DNA of 64,000 nt from Nocardia australiensis. Lineage in GTDB: Bacteria; Actinomycetota; Actinomycetes; Mycobacteriales; Mycobacteriaceae. The position numbers were made by a program, and so were the translations under genes. How positions within the stretch are numbered: position 1 is the first letter of the stretch; each line of letters begins with the position of its first letter. Shown one piece after another: positions 1 through 9,235 of the stretch. The notes under the pieces are model-generated. The model was not told the DNA's origin. It saw only the letters and a list, made by a program, of their open reading frames with translations, and ran no database searches. The stretch lies in contig NZ_JAJFZM010000001.1 in assembly GCF_020733705.1 (NCBI RefSeq), positions 3,100,001 through 3,164,000 on the forward strand. The letters run 5' to 3'.

Positions 1-46
1 TCACCACCCAATGGTGACAACCACCCTGCGGGCACTGCACCCCAAC

Positions 47-98
47 GTCTTTCCCCGACCGAAACACGACAGGTCTTTCCCCGACCGAAACACGACAG
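47..98. repeat. 26-bp direct tandem repeat (2 copies)
   Basis: Two identical 26-base units lie head to tail at 47-72 and 73-98, just before the small ORF starting at 107. Each unit contains TTTCCCCGACCG. Nothing in the sequence shows a function. A recent slippage duplication or a regulator site are both possible. Confidence 0.85.
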
Positions 99-106
99 GC
101 GATGAC

Positions 107-283
107 ATGAACGCTCTCATTCCACTCGAACCCGACCACCAAAACCAGGCAGACCCCGACCAGGCAACGACCTTCGCTGACTACCTCACCGACCCCGGGC
201 CGCTCGACACCGACACCGCGATCCCGGCTATGAGCCGCCACCACGCTGTCCACCACAATGCCTGCCCCTGCACCGGGCGATGA
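107..283 (+). CDS. small hypothetical protein (58 aa)
   Basis: A short ATG-initiated frame encodes an acidic, Asp/Thr/Pro-rich 58-aa product starting MNALIPLEPDHQ and ending in His/Cys residues (HHNACPCTGR). It has no signal peptide or membrane segment and I do not recognise a family. It sits next to a decayed integrase, so it may be a leftover of a mobile element. No strong ribosome-binding site is visible, and it could be spurious. Confidence 0.3.
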   Translation: MNALIPLEPDHQNQADPDQATTFADYLTDPGPLDTDTAIPAMSRHHAVHHNACPCTGR

Positions 284-397
284 AGATATCCGCTGTGGCG
301 CCTGCAATCGCAAGATGCAAGCCGAACTTGTCGGGCTGAATGTCTACTACCGTTGCCGTGCAAGAACTCTCGCACCCGGCAACTCCGAGCTGGCCGA

Positions 398-700
398 TCA
401 TCCCCGCAGCTGCAAGGCCAGCCCGCTGTCGCTGATCGGTTTGCCTGGATGCCTGCCCGGAAACAACCACGTTCCCGGTGCGGCGAGCAGCGTGTTTCCT
501 CGGCGTGTGTCGATCCACTCGACCATCAGCGAATCCAGTGGTGGCGGAAGGACAATGGGCACAGCGCCGAACCGGATGGATACCTGTTCCTCGGTGCGAT
601 CGACGTTGTCGACCTGTAGGCGGGCGATCGTGCTCACGTGCTGGGCGTAGAGCACCAGCAGCCCCTACAGCGCGCCGCCCACGCAGACCCGAACAGGCTT
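398..700 (-). pseudogene. decayed tyrosine recombinase / site-specific integrase fragment
   Basis: Read leftward, the frame at 655-398 gives LLVLYAQHVSTIARLQVDNVD-like sequence followed by IRFGAVPIVLPPPLDSLM and GTWLFPGRHPGKPIS. This is typical of the C-terminal part of a group of actinobacterial site-specific integrases. An in-frame TAG lies just upstream of the conserved LLVLYAQ stretch and the frame is lost after LQLRG, so it is a remnant and cannot be active. It indicates that mobile DNA was present at this side of the window. Confidence 0.6.
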
Positions 701-743
701 CTGCACATGCTTCTTTCGATCCCGCTTGGCGGATCTTCCCCAT

Positions 744-966
744 CCGGCAGAACTGACACGACCCGGCTTCGTCAGCGCTGCTCCCGCCCGCCCCGACGCC
801 TACAGATCAGCCTGCCCCAGCTCCCAATCGTGCCGCTGCGAAGCCCATGTCAGCGGCAGCCATGAGATCCGCCCCGGCGGGAACAACCGGACGCCCGCAG
901 GGCGGGATCAGACACGTCATTGACACGCCCGACAGGTTGGCCAATAAGGACTGTCGCTTCGCAGCC
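744..966. other. gene-poor stretch downstream of argS-like gene
   Basis: I see no convincing gene, RNA or strong hairpin here. The short frames on both strands lack family resemblance. It lies between the integrase remnant and the convergent end of the arginyl-tRNA synthetase gene. Confidence 0.5.
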
Positions 967-2733
967 TCACATTCGCTCTGGTGCCGCGATGCCAAGAAGG
1001 CTGAGTCCGTGCTCGAGGGTGCGTGCGGTGAGCTGGCAGAGAGCGAGCCGGTTTCCGCGGATGGGTTCGTCGGCCGCAAGGACAGGGCAGTTGTCGTAGA
1101 AGGATGTGAAGTCGCGAGCGAGGTCGTAGAGGTACCCGCAAAGGCGATGTGGTTCGAGAGTTGCGCCGACCTCCGCAACCGTCGTGGCGTAGTCATCGAG
1201 TTCCATCGCCAACGCCCGCTCGGCAGGTTCAAGGGGGATGTTGGCGTCGACAATGGTGGTGTGGCCGCCTGCTTTGCGGAGGATGGATTTGATTCTGGCG
1301 TGGGCGTACTGGAGGTAGACGCCGGTGTTTCCATTGAATGCGACCATGCGGTCGAGGTCGAAGGTGTAGTCCTTCACCCGGGATGTTGAGAGGTCGGCGT
1401 ACTTAACCGCTCCGATTCCGGATTGCTCGGCGATCTTGTCCAGGTCGGCTGGTGGCAGGTCCGGGTTCTTCTCTGCGACGATGGCTCGCGCGGTAGAGAC
1501 AGCGTCGTTGAGCAAGTCCATCAGTCGAACAGTGCCGCCCGCGCGGGTTTTGAAGGGCCGTCCATCGGGTCCCAGGACGGTGCCGTAGGCGATGTGTTCG
1601 GCATCGATGGCATCGGTCAGCCATCCAGCGCGGCGCGCTGCTTCGAAGATCAGGCGGAAGTGCAGGGCTTGACGAGAGTCGGTGACATACAGCAGCCGGT
1701 CGGCGTCGAGGCTTGTGATGCGGTAGCGGATGGTGGCGAGGTCGGTGGTGTCGTAGCCATAGCCGCCGTCGCGTTTGCGAACCATCAGAGGGACCGGCTT
1801 GTCGTCGGGGCCGGTGACCTCTTCGGAGAAGATGACCAGAGCGCCGTCGCTGTCGACGGCGATGCCCTTGTCGACGAGTTCTTTGATGGTGTCGGCGAGC
1901 ATCGGGTTGTAGAACGACTCACCCACGTAGTCGTCGCTGGTGAGCAGGACACCGAGGCGGTTGTAGATCTCCCCGAACGCCTTCTCGGATTCGGTGACGA
2001 TCTCGCTCCATCGGGCCAGAGTGGCGGGGTCACCGGACTGCAGCGCGACCACCCGGGTGCGGGAGCGGTCAGCGAACTCGGCGTCGGCGTCGAACGCGGC
2101 GCGGGCGGCTTTGTAAAGTGTGTCCAATGCTGACACGGCCGAGGTGTCCACGGTGAGGTCGTCGTGGCGCCATCGTGCGTCAGGATGTTCGTCAATGTAT
2201 TGGATGAGCATCCCGAACTGGGTTCCCCAGTCGCCCAAGTGATTCTGGCGGGTCACGTCCGCGCCGAGGAACCCGAGCACGCGGGCCAGGCTGTCGCCGA
2301 TGATGGTCGTGCGCAGATGCCCGACATGCATTTCTTTGGCGATATTGGGTGCGGAGTAGTCGATCACCGTGCGCCGACCATCTTCCGAGGCCGGGACGCC
2401 GAGGCGGTCGTCAGCCAAACGCGCCGAGACCTGTTGCCAGACGGAGTGGTCGGGGACTGTGATGTTGAGAAACCCCGGCCCGGCCAGTTCCACCGATTCG
2501 AGCAGCCGGTCCGCATCTGAATCGAGCGCCTCAATCAACTCAGCGCCCAGTACGCGGGAGCTCATATTGAGGCGTTTGGCCAGCGCCAGAGCAGCGTTGG
2601 ATTGGAAGTCGGCGTGCGTGGATCGTCGGACAACCGGGTCTACTCCCGCCATTTCTGGACGGGTTCGGTTGATCGCCTCGGCCACGGCAGCTGAGACTTG
2701 ACCGAGCAGCGGCAGTACCCCGGAATCGGACAC
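967..2733 (-). CDS. argS: arginyl-tRNA synthetase (class Ia), operon-embedded copy
   Basis: The protein has 588 aa, the usual length for bacterial ArgRS, which charges tRNA-Arg with arginine using ATP. The N-terminal Add1-like domain is followed by the HIGH-type signature HVGH at residues 136-139 (motif SAPNIAKEMHVGHLRTT). The C-terminal anticodon-binding domain ends in the typical APERM. I chose a GTG start at 2733 because an AGGAGGA ribosome-binding site lies 8-9 bases upstream. It is the last gene of a four-gene operon (decarboxylase, methyltransferase, nucleotidyltransferase-like, argS), 13 bases after its neighbour. In mycobacteria the housekeeping argS lies beside lysA. This one does not, so it may be a second copy that supplies Arg-tRNA to a pathway or gives self-resistance; that role is inference. 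Confidence 0.95.
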   Translation of the reverse strand: MSDSGVLPLLGQVSAAVAEAINRTRPEMAGVDPVVRRSTHADFQSNAALALAKRLNMSSRVLGAELIEALDSDADRLLESVELAGPGFLNITVPDHSVWQQVSARLADDRLGVPASEDGRRTVIDYSAPNIAKEMHVGHLRTTIIGDSLARVLGFLGADVTRQNHLGDWGTQFGMLIQYIDEHPDARWRHDDLTVDTSAVSALDTLYKAARAAFDADAEFADRSRTRVVALQSGDPATLARWSEIVTESEKAFGEIYNRLGVLLTSDDYVGESFYNPMLADTIKELVDKGIAVDSDGALVIFSEEVTGPDDKPVPLMVRKRDGGYGYDTTDLATIRYRITSLDADRLLYVTDSRQALHFRLIFEAARRAGWLTDAIDAEHIAYGTVLGPDGRPFKTRAGGTVRLMDLLNDAVSTARAIVAEKNPDLPPADLDKIAEQSGIGAVKYADLSTSRVKDYTFDLDRMVAFNGNTGVYLQYAHARIKSILRKAGGHTTIVDANIPLEPAERALAMELDDYATTVAEVGATLEPHRLCGYLYDLARDFTSFYDNCPVLAADEPIRGNRLALCQLTARTLEHGLSLLGIAAPERM

Positions 2734-2746
2734 GCGCGTTTTCCTC

Positions 2747-3523
2747 CTAGTTGAAAGGGACGGGCGCCATTGTCCCAGGCGCGCTTGTCCAGGTTGCTGT
2801 CGACTGCTTGATGGCTGAGAGAGTGCGATCTGGGTCCTGCTGGAAGTGTGTGCTGTCGATCTCGCTGATGATTCCCTCGGTGACCAGCCCTGCGAGACCG
2901 TGACGCAAGGTCGAGTGCAACTGGGCGCTGGGGTGGTAGCCGAGGAAATCCTCGCCCACCGATCCGCTAGGCCCGACGGTAACGGCGGTGAGGGCATCGC
3001 CGATGCTGATCGGTGAACCGGCGTGGAGCCCTAAGGCGAGCAGTGCAAGCGCCCTTACAGCCCGGTGACGATGATCTTCGTACGAGAGCACATCACCGCC
3101 GAGAAACACATGCGGGCTGGTCAGTGCGTTGAGCAATAGGCGCAGCCGGAATTTATCAGAGTTGAGGAACCACGGCTCGGCAACAACCTCTGCAACGCGA
3201 AGCGGGGGCGACTCAATGTCGAAGCAGCGTAGGGATCCAGCTTCGCCGGCATCGTCGAAGGTCGCGAATAGCTTCACCTCGTAGTCGACTTCTGTGTCGA
3301 GCTCCAGGTCAAACTCGTTGTGCAGAGCGCGAACGGCGGATACCAGTGGAGCGATGGCTTCGCTGGTGAGGGGTGTCGGCCCGACCAGTACAAGATCCAG
3401 ATCCGAGGTTGGTGTGGCATCCCCGCATGCATGCGAGCCGTAGGCGAGGCCATAGCCGCTCGAACCGACGTAGTCGTGACGGATTCGGCTCGCGAAGTCA
3501 AAGATGTGCAACGGGGGCGTCAT
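2747..3523 (-). CDS. nucleotidyltransferase-fold protein (258 aa)
   Basis: The N-terminal region carries the polymerase-beta-type nucleotidyltransferase signature: YGSHACGDATPTSDLDLVLVG (residues about 27-47), with a G-S-x-SDxD metal site, and a further acidic patch LELDTEVDYEVK that could give the third carboxylate. The C-terminal half is helical (LALLALGLHAG) and could bind substrate, as in kanamycin-type nucleotidyltransferases. Its start codon overlaps the methyltransferase stop in ATGA, so translation is coupled. Related fragments lie at about 8966-9235. The substrate is unknown; an adenylyl or nucleotidyl transfer to a small molecule would fit the operon. Confidence 0.8.
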   Translation of the reverse strand: MTPPLHIFDFASRIRHDYVGSSGYGLAYGSHACGDATPTSDLDLVLVGPTPLTSEAIAPLVSAVRALHNEFDLELDTEVDYEVKLFATFDDAGEAGSLRCFDIESPPLRVAEVVAEPWFLNSDKFRLRLLLNALTSPHVFLGGDVLSYEDHRHRAVRALALLALGLHAGSPISIGDALTAVTVGPSGSVGEDFLGYHPSAQLHSTLRHGLAGLVTEGIISEIDSTHFQQDPDRTLSAIKQSTATWTSAPGTMAPVPFN

Positions 3524-4440
3524 CGTTGCGCCTGCATCGGTAGGTGACAGCTCGGATGAACAACGGTATGGAAGTCGATTACATGGACACCGCTGGGTAT
3601 CGCGATCTGGCCGTCGGGCTGCTCATGGTGGGCGATGAACTCCGCTACCTCGGCACGCACTTGCCGATCGCGGACGAGTAGCGGGTGGTTCTTGAGATGC
3701 ACTGCTTCGAACCATTTCTGCGCTGCATCACGGTCGCGGGCCAATGCTGTTCCGCCGTAGCGAATGTGGGTCAGTGTGCCGTGTCCGAGGTCCTCAGCTT
3801 CGCGCAAAGCGTCGAGCAGAAGGTCGCGCGTATAGCGTCGCCCGCCCTCTGGGAAGGGCGCGATGCGTTCCCACTGTCGTGTGACGAGGCGTTGCTCGGG
3901 CGTGTCCGCGTCGAAGAACAAGGCCAGCATGTGGCCGTCCGAGGCCAATAAGCCGAGCAGGTCGTGCACGAACTCGACCGCTGCGCTGCGAGATCCGTGC
4001 TGATCGGCCGTCGGCCGGATCCCAGTGGGAGTCATAGTCTCGAAGAACTCACCGAGCGGGTAGCTCAACGACCAGAACGCTCCCACCACATTGAAATGTC
4101 CAGCACGACCGTCAGCGTGCAGACGGGTGACGGCGTCTCTGGTGTCCGCGCAGATCGTTTCAGCCCGTGGGAATCGGGCGGTAGCCGCTTCGATCATGGT
4201 GTCGCTGTAGTCGGCGACGACGAGCTTTCGAGCGTGTGGGTCCAGTGATGAGGTGACTCTGCCTGTGCCGCAGCCGAACTCGACGATCTCAAGGTCTGCG
4301 GCTGGCTCGCCATGATGTTGCTGCATCAGATCGGAAATTAGGTCGATGTCTTCGCGACCGTGATAATAGTGCGGCAATAACAGCCGGTCATACACGCCGG
4401 ACACTTCGTAAACTGATCGGAAGTCGTCAAGTTCGGTCAT
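3520..4440 (-). CDS. class I SAM-dependent methyltransferase
   Basis: A 306-aa protein with the Rossmann SAM-binding motif I VEFGCGTGR near residue 47, motif II VVADYSDTMIEAA, an acidic ETICADTRD segment, and a post-motif ALFFDAD region. I took the start MTELDDF at 4440; the frame is open further upstream, but only inside the preceding gene. Its ATG overlaps the decarboxylase stop by one base (TGATG) and its stop overlaps the next start, so it is the second gene of a tightly coupled operon. The acceptor (O, N or C) cannot be read from the sequence. A small molecule made by the decarboxylase is a plausible substrate. Confidence 0.85.
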   Translation of the reverse strand: MTELDDFRSVYEVSGVYDRLLLPHYYHGREDIDLISDLMQQHHGEPAADLEIVEFGCGTGRVTSSLDPHARKLVVADYSDTMIEAATARFPRAETICADTRDAVTRLHADGRAGHFNVVGAFWSLSYPLGEFFETMTPTGIRPTADQHGSRSAAVEFVHDLLGLLASDGHMLALFFDADTPEQRLVTRQWERIAPFPEGGRRYTRDLLLDALREAEDLGHGTLTHIRYGGTALARDRDAAQKWFEAVHLKNHPLLVRDRQVRAEVAEFIAHHEQPDGQIAIPSGVHVIDFHTVVHPSCHLPMQAQR

Positions 4441-6026
4441 CACAGAGACCCTTCGGCTTCGAGCGCGAGCTGGTCGAGATAGACGAGGACATCGACCATG
4501 TGCGCTTCGCTGAGATTGGGATTGTTGGCCATGAATCGCAACGACTGCAGCAACGCTCCGCGCCTGATTCGTCCGAGATCGTCTGGCAGGCTGAACCGAT
4601 GGAGATACCATCGGCCGTCTTCGAGCATGCGCTCATGCAGTCGCCGATTGAGGTTGTTTACCCGCCCGATGTCCTCGTTGCTGGCAGGCAGGGTGACCCC
4701 TGTGGGCAGGTAGACAAATGCCACCGCCGCCAGGTCTGGGTCGTGCAGGCGGATGAACCTGGGGTGCTTGTCCAACAGTCGCGAGAATCGTTGCACGTGC
4801 TCAATACGATGTTCCGCCAGTTCAGCGAGCCCGGTGCGCCCTGCGGTGAGCATCATCATCCATAGCTTCAGAGACAGCCAACCCTTCGTACCGATGAACG
4901 GTGTGACCTGACCGAACGCGAAGTCCTCCTGCATGATCAAGTCCGAGTAGCTCGAGATCGTGCGCAGAACCTCGGGGCACCGGACGAGTAGAGCACTTAG
5001 CCCGTAGGGGACAGCCATCACTTTGTGCGGGTCGACGGTGACGCTGTCGAACAGCTCGATACCATCGACGCGGTCGCGCAATCGAGGGCTGAACGTCGCG
5101 ACCAGTCCCCAACACGCATCGGCGTGCAGCCAAATGCTCGGGTCCGCAGATCTCACCAGATCGTGCACTGCTCGCAGGTGCTCCACTGTCTGCGTTCTGC
5201 TGTCGCCTGCGTAAGCGACCACAGCCATAATCTGGCCAGCGTTGTCGTGCAGCGCCTGAGCGAGAGCGTCAGTGTCATAGCGGAATTCGTGGGTGTCAAC
5301 CTCGATTACCCGAGCGCCGAGTCCGATCCAAGTCAATGCGCTCTTTATGCTGTAGTGCCCTATTCCGCGCGGCACAATCACTCCGAACTGCCCTGCGTCG
5401 ACGACGCCGTTCTGCATCGTGCCCGGTGCCATGGCCTCGCGCGCGAGCATCATCGCGATCGTGTTGCTTGTGGTGCCGCCGTGGGTCACCATACCGCCCA
5501 CATCCCACACGGTGGCGACGTCGGCTACTGGCGGATTGCTGTATCCGAGCAGGCTGCGCAACCACCTCAGAACAGCAATCTCAATGAACGTGGCACTGGG
5601 TGAGTCGAAACTCTGGTTGATCATGTTCTGTTGGGTGAGAATCGCCAGAATCGCCCCAGACAGAGCGCCGAGGTCGTCGCCGGTATCGCCGAAGCCAAGG
5701 AACTGAGGACTCGCTTCGTTCTTACACAGCGGCAACACCTCATTCTCGAACAGCTGCACCACCTCTGCTGCGGGGGTCGACGCAACCGGCAGGTCGGTAA
5801 CGAGACGATCGCGGATCTGGCTCGGTGACAACCGCTTCGCGAAGATATCGGTTTGCTGCTTGAACGACAGGCCGATGTCGAGCACACGATGCAGCAAGGT
5901 TGTCGGAGCGTTCGGGGAGGTCTGTCGGGGTACGACGAGCTCAACGTGGCTCGTCACCTCGGCGGGGGATTGCTGTTCGTACCCCATAGAGCAAGCAACG
6001 TGGGTGTGGTGCTGTGGTGTGGTCAA
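4440..6026 (-). CDS. PLP-dependent group II amino-acid decarboxylase
   Basis: A 528-aa fold-type I PLP enzyme of the aromatic-amino-acid/glutamate/2,4-diaminobutyrate decarboxylase family. Visible motifs are GGMVTHGGTTSNTIAMMLAR (phosphate binding), HADACWG (cofactor stacking and Asp contacting the pyridine nitrogen) and DPHKVMAVPYG with the Schiff-base lysine at about residue 335. It likely converts an amino acid to its amine. It heads the operon with methyltransferase, nucleotidyltransferase and argS. The start at 6026 has no clear ribosome-binding site and a later ATG (MGYEQQSP) is possible. The partner synthetase makes arginine or an arginine-derived amino acid an attractive substrate, but that is inference. 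Confidence 0.9.
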   Translation of the reverse strand: MTTPQHHTHVACSMGYEQQSPAEVTSHVELVVPRQTSPNAPTTLLHRVLDIGLSFKQQTDIFAKRLSPSQIRDRLVTDLPVASTPAAEVVQLFENEVLPLCKNEASPQFLGFGDTGDDLGALSGAILAILTQQNMINQSFDSPSATFIEIAVLRWLRSLLGYSNPPVADVATVWDVGGMVTHGGTTSNTIAMMLAREAMAPGTMQNGVVDAGQFGVIVPRGIGHYSIKSALTWIGLGARVIEVDTHEFRYDTDALAQALHDNAGQIMAVVAYAGDSRTQTVEHLRAVHDLVRSADPSIWLHADACWGLVATFSPRLRDRVDGIELFDSVTVDPHKVMAVPYGLSALLVRCPEVLRTISSYSDLIMQEDFAFGQVTPFIGTKGWLSLKLWMMMLTAGRTGLAELAEHRIEHVQRFSRLLDKHPRFIRLHDPDLAAVAFVYLPTGVTLPASNEDIGRVNNLNRRLHERMLEDGRWYLHRFSLPDDLGRIRRGALLQSLRFMANNPNLSEAHMVDVLVYLDQLALEAEGSL

Positions 6027-6302
6027 CGACCAGACCTCCCTCGCGGTTGGAGGCAGGTACCGATAGCACGGGAAGCACGGTCAGCTCTCCGCCGGGCTCA
6101 TCGGCTTCATTGGAGACTTTCCGCTCGCGTCGTACCATCGGCCCTGCCTTTGCGTTGTCGGCATCTAAGACCTTGCCGAGGAGTGACGTCGCATCTCGAT
6201 ACCACCGACTTACCTTCTGCGACTTCTGATTCCAGTGCTGTCTCCTCTCGGTCTCGTCTGTGTTACCTTCGGTAGGTCGAAGCGCTAACGAAGGGTCGGG
6301 GA
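6027..6302. promoter_or_regulatory. divergent intergenic region
   Basis: About 275 bases separate the divergent decarboxylase operon and the HTH-regulator gene, so promoters for both directions should lie here. I see no clear -35/-10 pair or long palindrome. The HTH protein encoded at 6303 is the obvious candidate regulator of this region. Confidence 0.4.
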
Positions 6303-7388
6303 GTGGCGGCTGCGCTGATGCGCCTCAAAGTTGTGTTGCGTCAGCGGCACCTGCAGACGCATCGCGCGTTTTGCCGCGAGTACGACAAGGTTGCCCGAAG
6401 GATCGACGGTGATCTTGTGGGCACCTACCCCAGCCGCGCGCAGTTCCACCGCTGGTTGTCGGGTGAATTGAAGGGGCTGCCCTACCCTGATCATTGCCGG
6501 GTCTTGGAGGAGATGCTCCCCGGTTACACAGCGGCTGAGCTATTCGAGCCATATGCCGACGAGGAGCAAACCGCAGTCGGCGCTGAGGAGCCCCTCGATG
6601 AGAGGGAATTTCTCGGGGTCATCGAAAACCGTATCAACCGAACAAATTTCGGTGTGGTCGAGTGGGGTCCGGAGCCTTGTGGGGAGGGAGGGCGCGCAGA
6701 CCGGTCGGTCAGCAGCGCCTTGGGTGTCGGCGAGGAGACCCAGCATGAGCATCGACTGCGAGAGCTCAGGAAAGACCAACGCTTCAGCGACCATGAAATC
6801 AGCCAGTTCGCTTCCTTGGTCGGGAACATCATCGATGTCGACGCCCGCGTCGACATCGAAATAGGCGGCGACGGATCCGCTCACCTGACCTATCGCTACG
6901 AAATATTGAATATGACCGACCGGCCCTTGACTCGCGTGTCGCGCGAACTTTGGTTCGAATACACCGACGGCAAGCTCGATATCAGGCCCTGGCGCGAGAG
7001 CACACGTCGTGTCGCCATCCAACGGGTCCACGACACCCCAAACCTGTCGAAATTCTCATGTCAATTTTCACCAGCAATTCAACCGAACGAGTCCGCCATA
7101 GTTGGATATACATGCGACGGCGGAAAATTCCTCGACGCGCTCTACTGGCGGCAAACGATCTACAACCACACTCGCGGCTTCGCAATCAACTTGCGGCACA
7201 ACGACGCTGGAGATTTGATCAGTTGCTCCGCGATTGAAGAGCAGCAGAATGGTGCAGAGAACTCCGCAACCGAAGACCTTGTCTGGGACTGCGAAAATAG
7301 CGATGTCATTATCACGCTGACCCGGAAATACCTCCGCCCGAGCCAATCAGTCACACTCCGCTGGAAGGTTACCCGTGAGCATTCGTGA
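6303..7388 (+). CDS. HTH-domain regulator with unknown C-terminal domain (361 aa)
   Basis: Residues 1-80 (RLKVVLRQRHLQTHRAFCREY ... QFHRWLSGELKGLPYP.HCRVLEEMLPG) are strongly similar to the N-terminus of the STAND regulator at 11025-13904. This domain is common at the start of Nocardia/Streptomyces regulators and is read as a DNA-binding helix-turn-helix. The C-terminal ~190 residues are a beta-rich domain (IDVDARVDIEIGGDGSAHLTYRYEI) of no family I recognise, possibly a sensor. A GTG start is used with GGGGAG upstream. The stop overlaps the start of the metallopeptidase gene by 14 bases, suggesting the two work together. Confidence 0.7.
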   Translation: MAAALMRLKVVLRQRHLQTHRAFCREYDKVARRIDGDLVGTYPSRAQFHRWLSGELKGLPYPDHCRVLEEMLPGYTAAELFEPYADEEQTAVGAEEPLDEREFLGVIENRINRTNFGVVEWGPEPCGEGGRADRSVSSALGVGEETQHEHRLRELRKDQRFSDHEISQFASLVGNIIDVDARVDIEIGGDGSAHLTYRYEILNMTDRPLTRVSRELWFEYTDGKLDIRPWRESTRRVAIQRVHDTPNLSKFSCQFSPAIQPNESAIVGYTCDGGKFLDALYWRQTIYNHTRGFAINLRHNDAGDLISCSAIEEQQNGAENSATEDLVWDCENSDVIITLTRKYLRPSQSVTLRWKVTREHS

Positions 7389-8556
7389 CGCTGTCGAGCA
7401 CGCCATCCGCGCCTGGAACCAGCACGAGATCGACCGGGGCGCACCCGCCGTGGTCGACTTCGATTTCTTCCCTCCTACAGGCGAGGCGCCGAAACCCGTC
7501 GACAGGCTCGGGACACTGCGGCGATTGAGCGGGCTGATCCAGGAGATCGAAGAGCCCTCGGTCTCACAGCGGATCAAAGCGGATCTCGCCTATTTGCGGG
7601 CGCTCATGGGGGAGCGCCCTGCCCTCGATGACTACGTCCGTGCGACCCAAGGCTGTCCCGCGGCCGGGTGGCCAGCCGACTACGTCATCGCCAAGGGTGA
7701 GATCGCTCGCCAATGTGTCGAAGGCCGTGGTGTCAGATGGGGCGAGTCCACTGCCGTTGATCTCGCCGAGGCCGAAGGCCCGATCGATGCCGCCGCCGCG
7801 CCGGATGCGATCCGCGAGGCCGCGACCGACTACGAGTCAGCTGTCCGCCGCGCGACAGGGACTGACGCCGCATACGAACTGACGATTGAGAAAGTCGACG
7901 TCGACGCGTATTGGGGGTACTGGCTCGACGGTGCCGGGCAGCGGGTCCGACTGCGGCTGAACATGCGCAATGCGAGTTATACAAAGACCCAGGCGCGGCA
8001 GTTCGCATTGCACGAGGTCTTGAGCCATGGCTTGCAAAGCGCCAGTATCGCCGCGCACTGCGTGAGCGAAGGTGTCCCCTGGGTACGCCTGTCGTCTGTT
8101 CATGGCCCGCAGCAGGTTCTGTTGGAGGGCTTGGCCCAGACGATGCCGCTGTTCGTCGCGCGCGATGACGAGGCTTTGGTTACACGGGTGCGGATCGATC
8201 ACTACCTCCACCTCGTCCGCGCCGAACTGCACATCGCCCTGAACGCTGGCACATCGGTCGAGGAATGCGCGCGACATGCGCGCTCTCGTGTGCCGTGGTG
8301 GAAAGACAGCCAGATCGCCGGGCTTCTGGCTGACCGCAGCACAGATCCGCAGCTCAGAACCTACATGTGGGCGTACGCAGCTGGCATCGACTGGTTTACC
8401 AACCTCGCAGATAGCGAGGCCTCGCCGATTCGACAGGTGCTTCAAGCCGGGTACCGTGCGCCACTCACTCCAACCGACCTTGAAGAGCTATGGCCGGAGG
8501 GGCCGGCCGTCGGGGGCCCGGGAGGCTCTCCTACCCTCTCGGCCGCTGCTCCCTAA
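7375..8556 (+). CDS. HExxxH/EGLA-motif metallopeptidase-like protein (MATCAP/DUF1704-like)
   Basis: This 393-aa protein has HEVLSHG with His213, Glu214 and His218 (HExxxH rather than HExxH), followed by LLEGLAQ at residues 249-255. That pair resembles the DUF1704 'QEGLA-motif' family, related to tubulin tyrosine carboxypeptidases (MATCAP), which are zinc carboxypeptidases. The assignment rests on these motifs only. It starts with GTG inside the end of the HTH-regulator gene, so co-translation is likely. No signal peptide is visible, suggesting a cytoplasmic role. It could cleave a peptide or amide-linked product, or act on the regulator; neither is shown. Confidence 0.6.
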   Translation: MSIRDAVEHAIRAWNQHEIDRGAPAVVDFDFFPPTGEAPKPVDRLGTLRRLSGLIQEIEEPSVSQRIKADLAYLRALMGERPALDDYVRATQGCPAAGWPADYVIAKGEIARQCVEGRGVRWGESTAVDLAEAEGPIDAAAAPDAIREAATDYESAVRRATGTDAAYELTIEKVDVDAYWGYWLDGAGQRVRLRLNMRNASYTKTQARQFALHEVLSHGLQSASIAAHCVSEGVPWVRLSSVHGPQQVLLEGLAQTMPLFVARDDEALVTRVRIDHYLHLVRAELHIALNAGTSVEECARHARSRVPWWKDSQIAGLLADRSTDPQLRTYMWAYAAGIDWFTNLADSEASPIRQVLQAGYRAPLTPTDLEELWPEGPAVGGPGGSPTLSAAAP

Positions 8557-8965
8557 TGATATTTCCACGGTGAAACCACCAACGATGGCCAGCCGTCCGG
8601 CCATGGGCCGCGTTCCGTGACGTCGTGCGGATCAGCCTCGAGTGCGATCTACATGCCGACGTGGACTCGATCATCAACAACGGAACCGAACCATCCTCAG
8701 CAACCGTGTCAGCACTTATCGTCGCACTGTCACCCGAGTCATCCGCGACATCGCGAACACGAGGAGGCGAGGAGGCGAGGAGGCGAGGAGGCGAGGACGG
8801 TCATCGAGCACGCCGACTGGCTCGCCAAACGCCGTAACTCGTTCGCCCACCGATTGATCGATGGATGTTGAAACAGCAGTTCTATTGTGGTGCCGTGCGC
8901 CTGTGGCTTGGCGGCCCAACGAACCTCGTCGGAGCCGAACAACTGGCCGCTGAGGCTGTCCAACT
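8557..8965. other. gene-free stretch with an 8-bp tandem repeat
   Basis: No convincing gene. Four copies of the 8-base unit AGGCGAGG lie at 8765-8796. The surrounding frames look like decayed coding sequence. Confidence 0.5.
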
Positions 8966-9235
8966 TTACGAAGAGGCGCCACCGTGGATCGCGGCGTCGA
9001 GGTCGGTGGCATACCATTGTGTGTCAGGAGGCCTTTCGAAGGCGTTGTGGAGGCGAATGTAGTTGCGGGTGAATGCCTCTCGTCTCTGAACAGCGTCCTC
9101 GACAGGGAGGTCGTTCGGGAGGACAACCGGGAGGACAACCAAGAGGTCAATGTCGCTGTCGGATGTGTCGGTACCGGCGCGCTGATCGCCGCCCGGGTGC
9201 AACGCCTCGTCATCGGCTCTTGGGACCCCTACCAC
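8966..9235 (-). pseudogene. nucleotidyltransferase fragment
   Basis: The leftward frame contains GTDTSDSDIDLLVVLPVVLP, the nucleotidyltransferase metal-binding signature (SDxDLLVV), followed by FTRNYIRLHNAFERPPDTQW. It resembles the intact protein at 2747-3523 only in the general fold. The normal upstream LFGSRARG-type segment is out of frame and the C-terminus stops early after GGASS. A 12-base duplication (9119-9142) within it adds PVVLP. I read it as a truncated, decayed gene. Confidence 0.55.
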
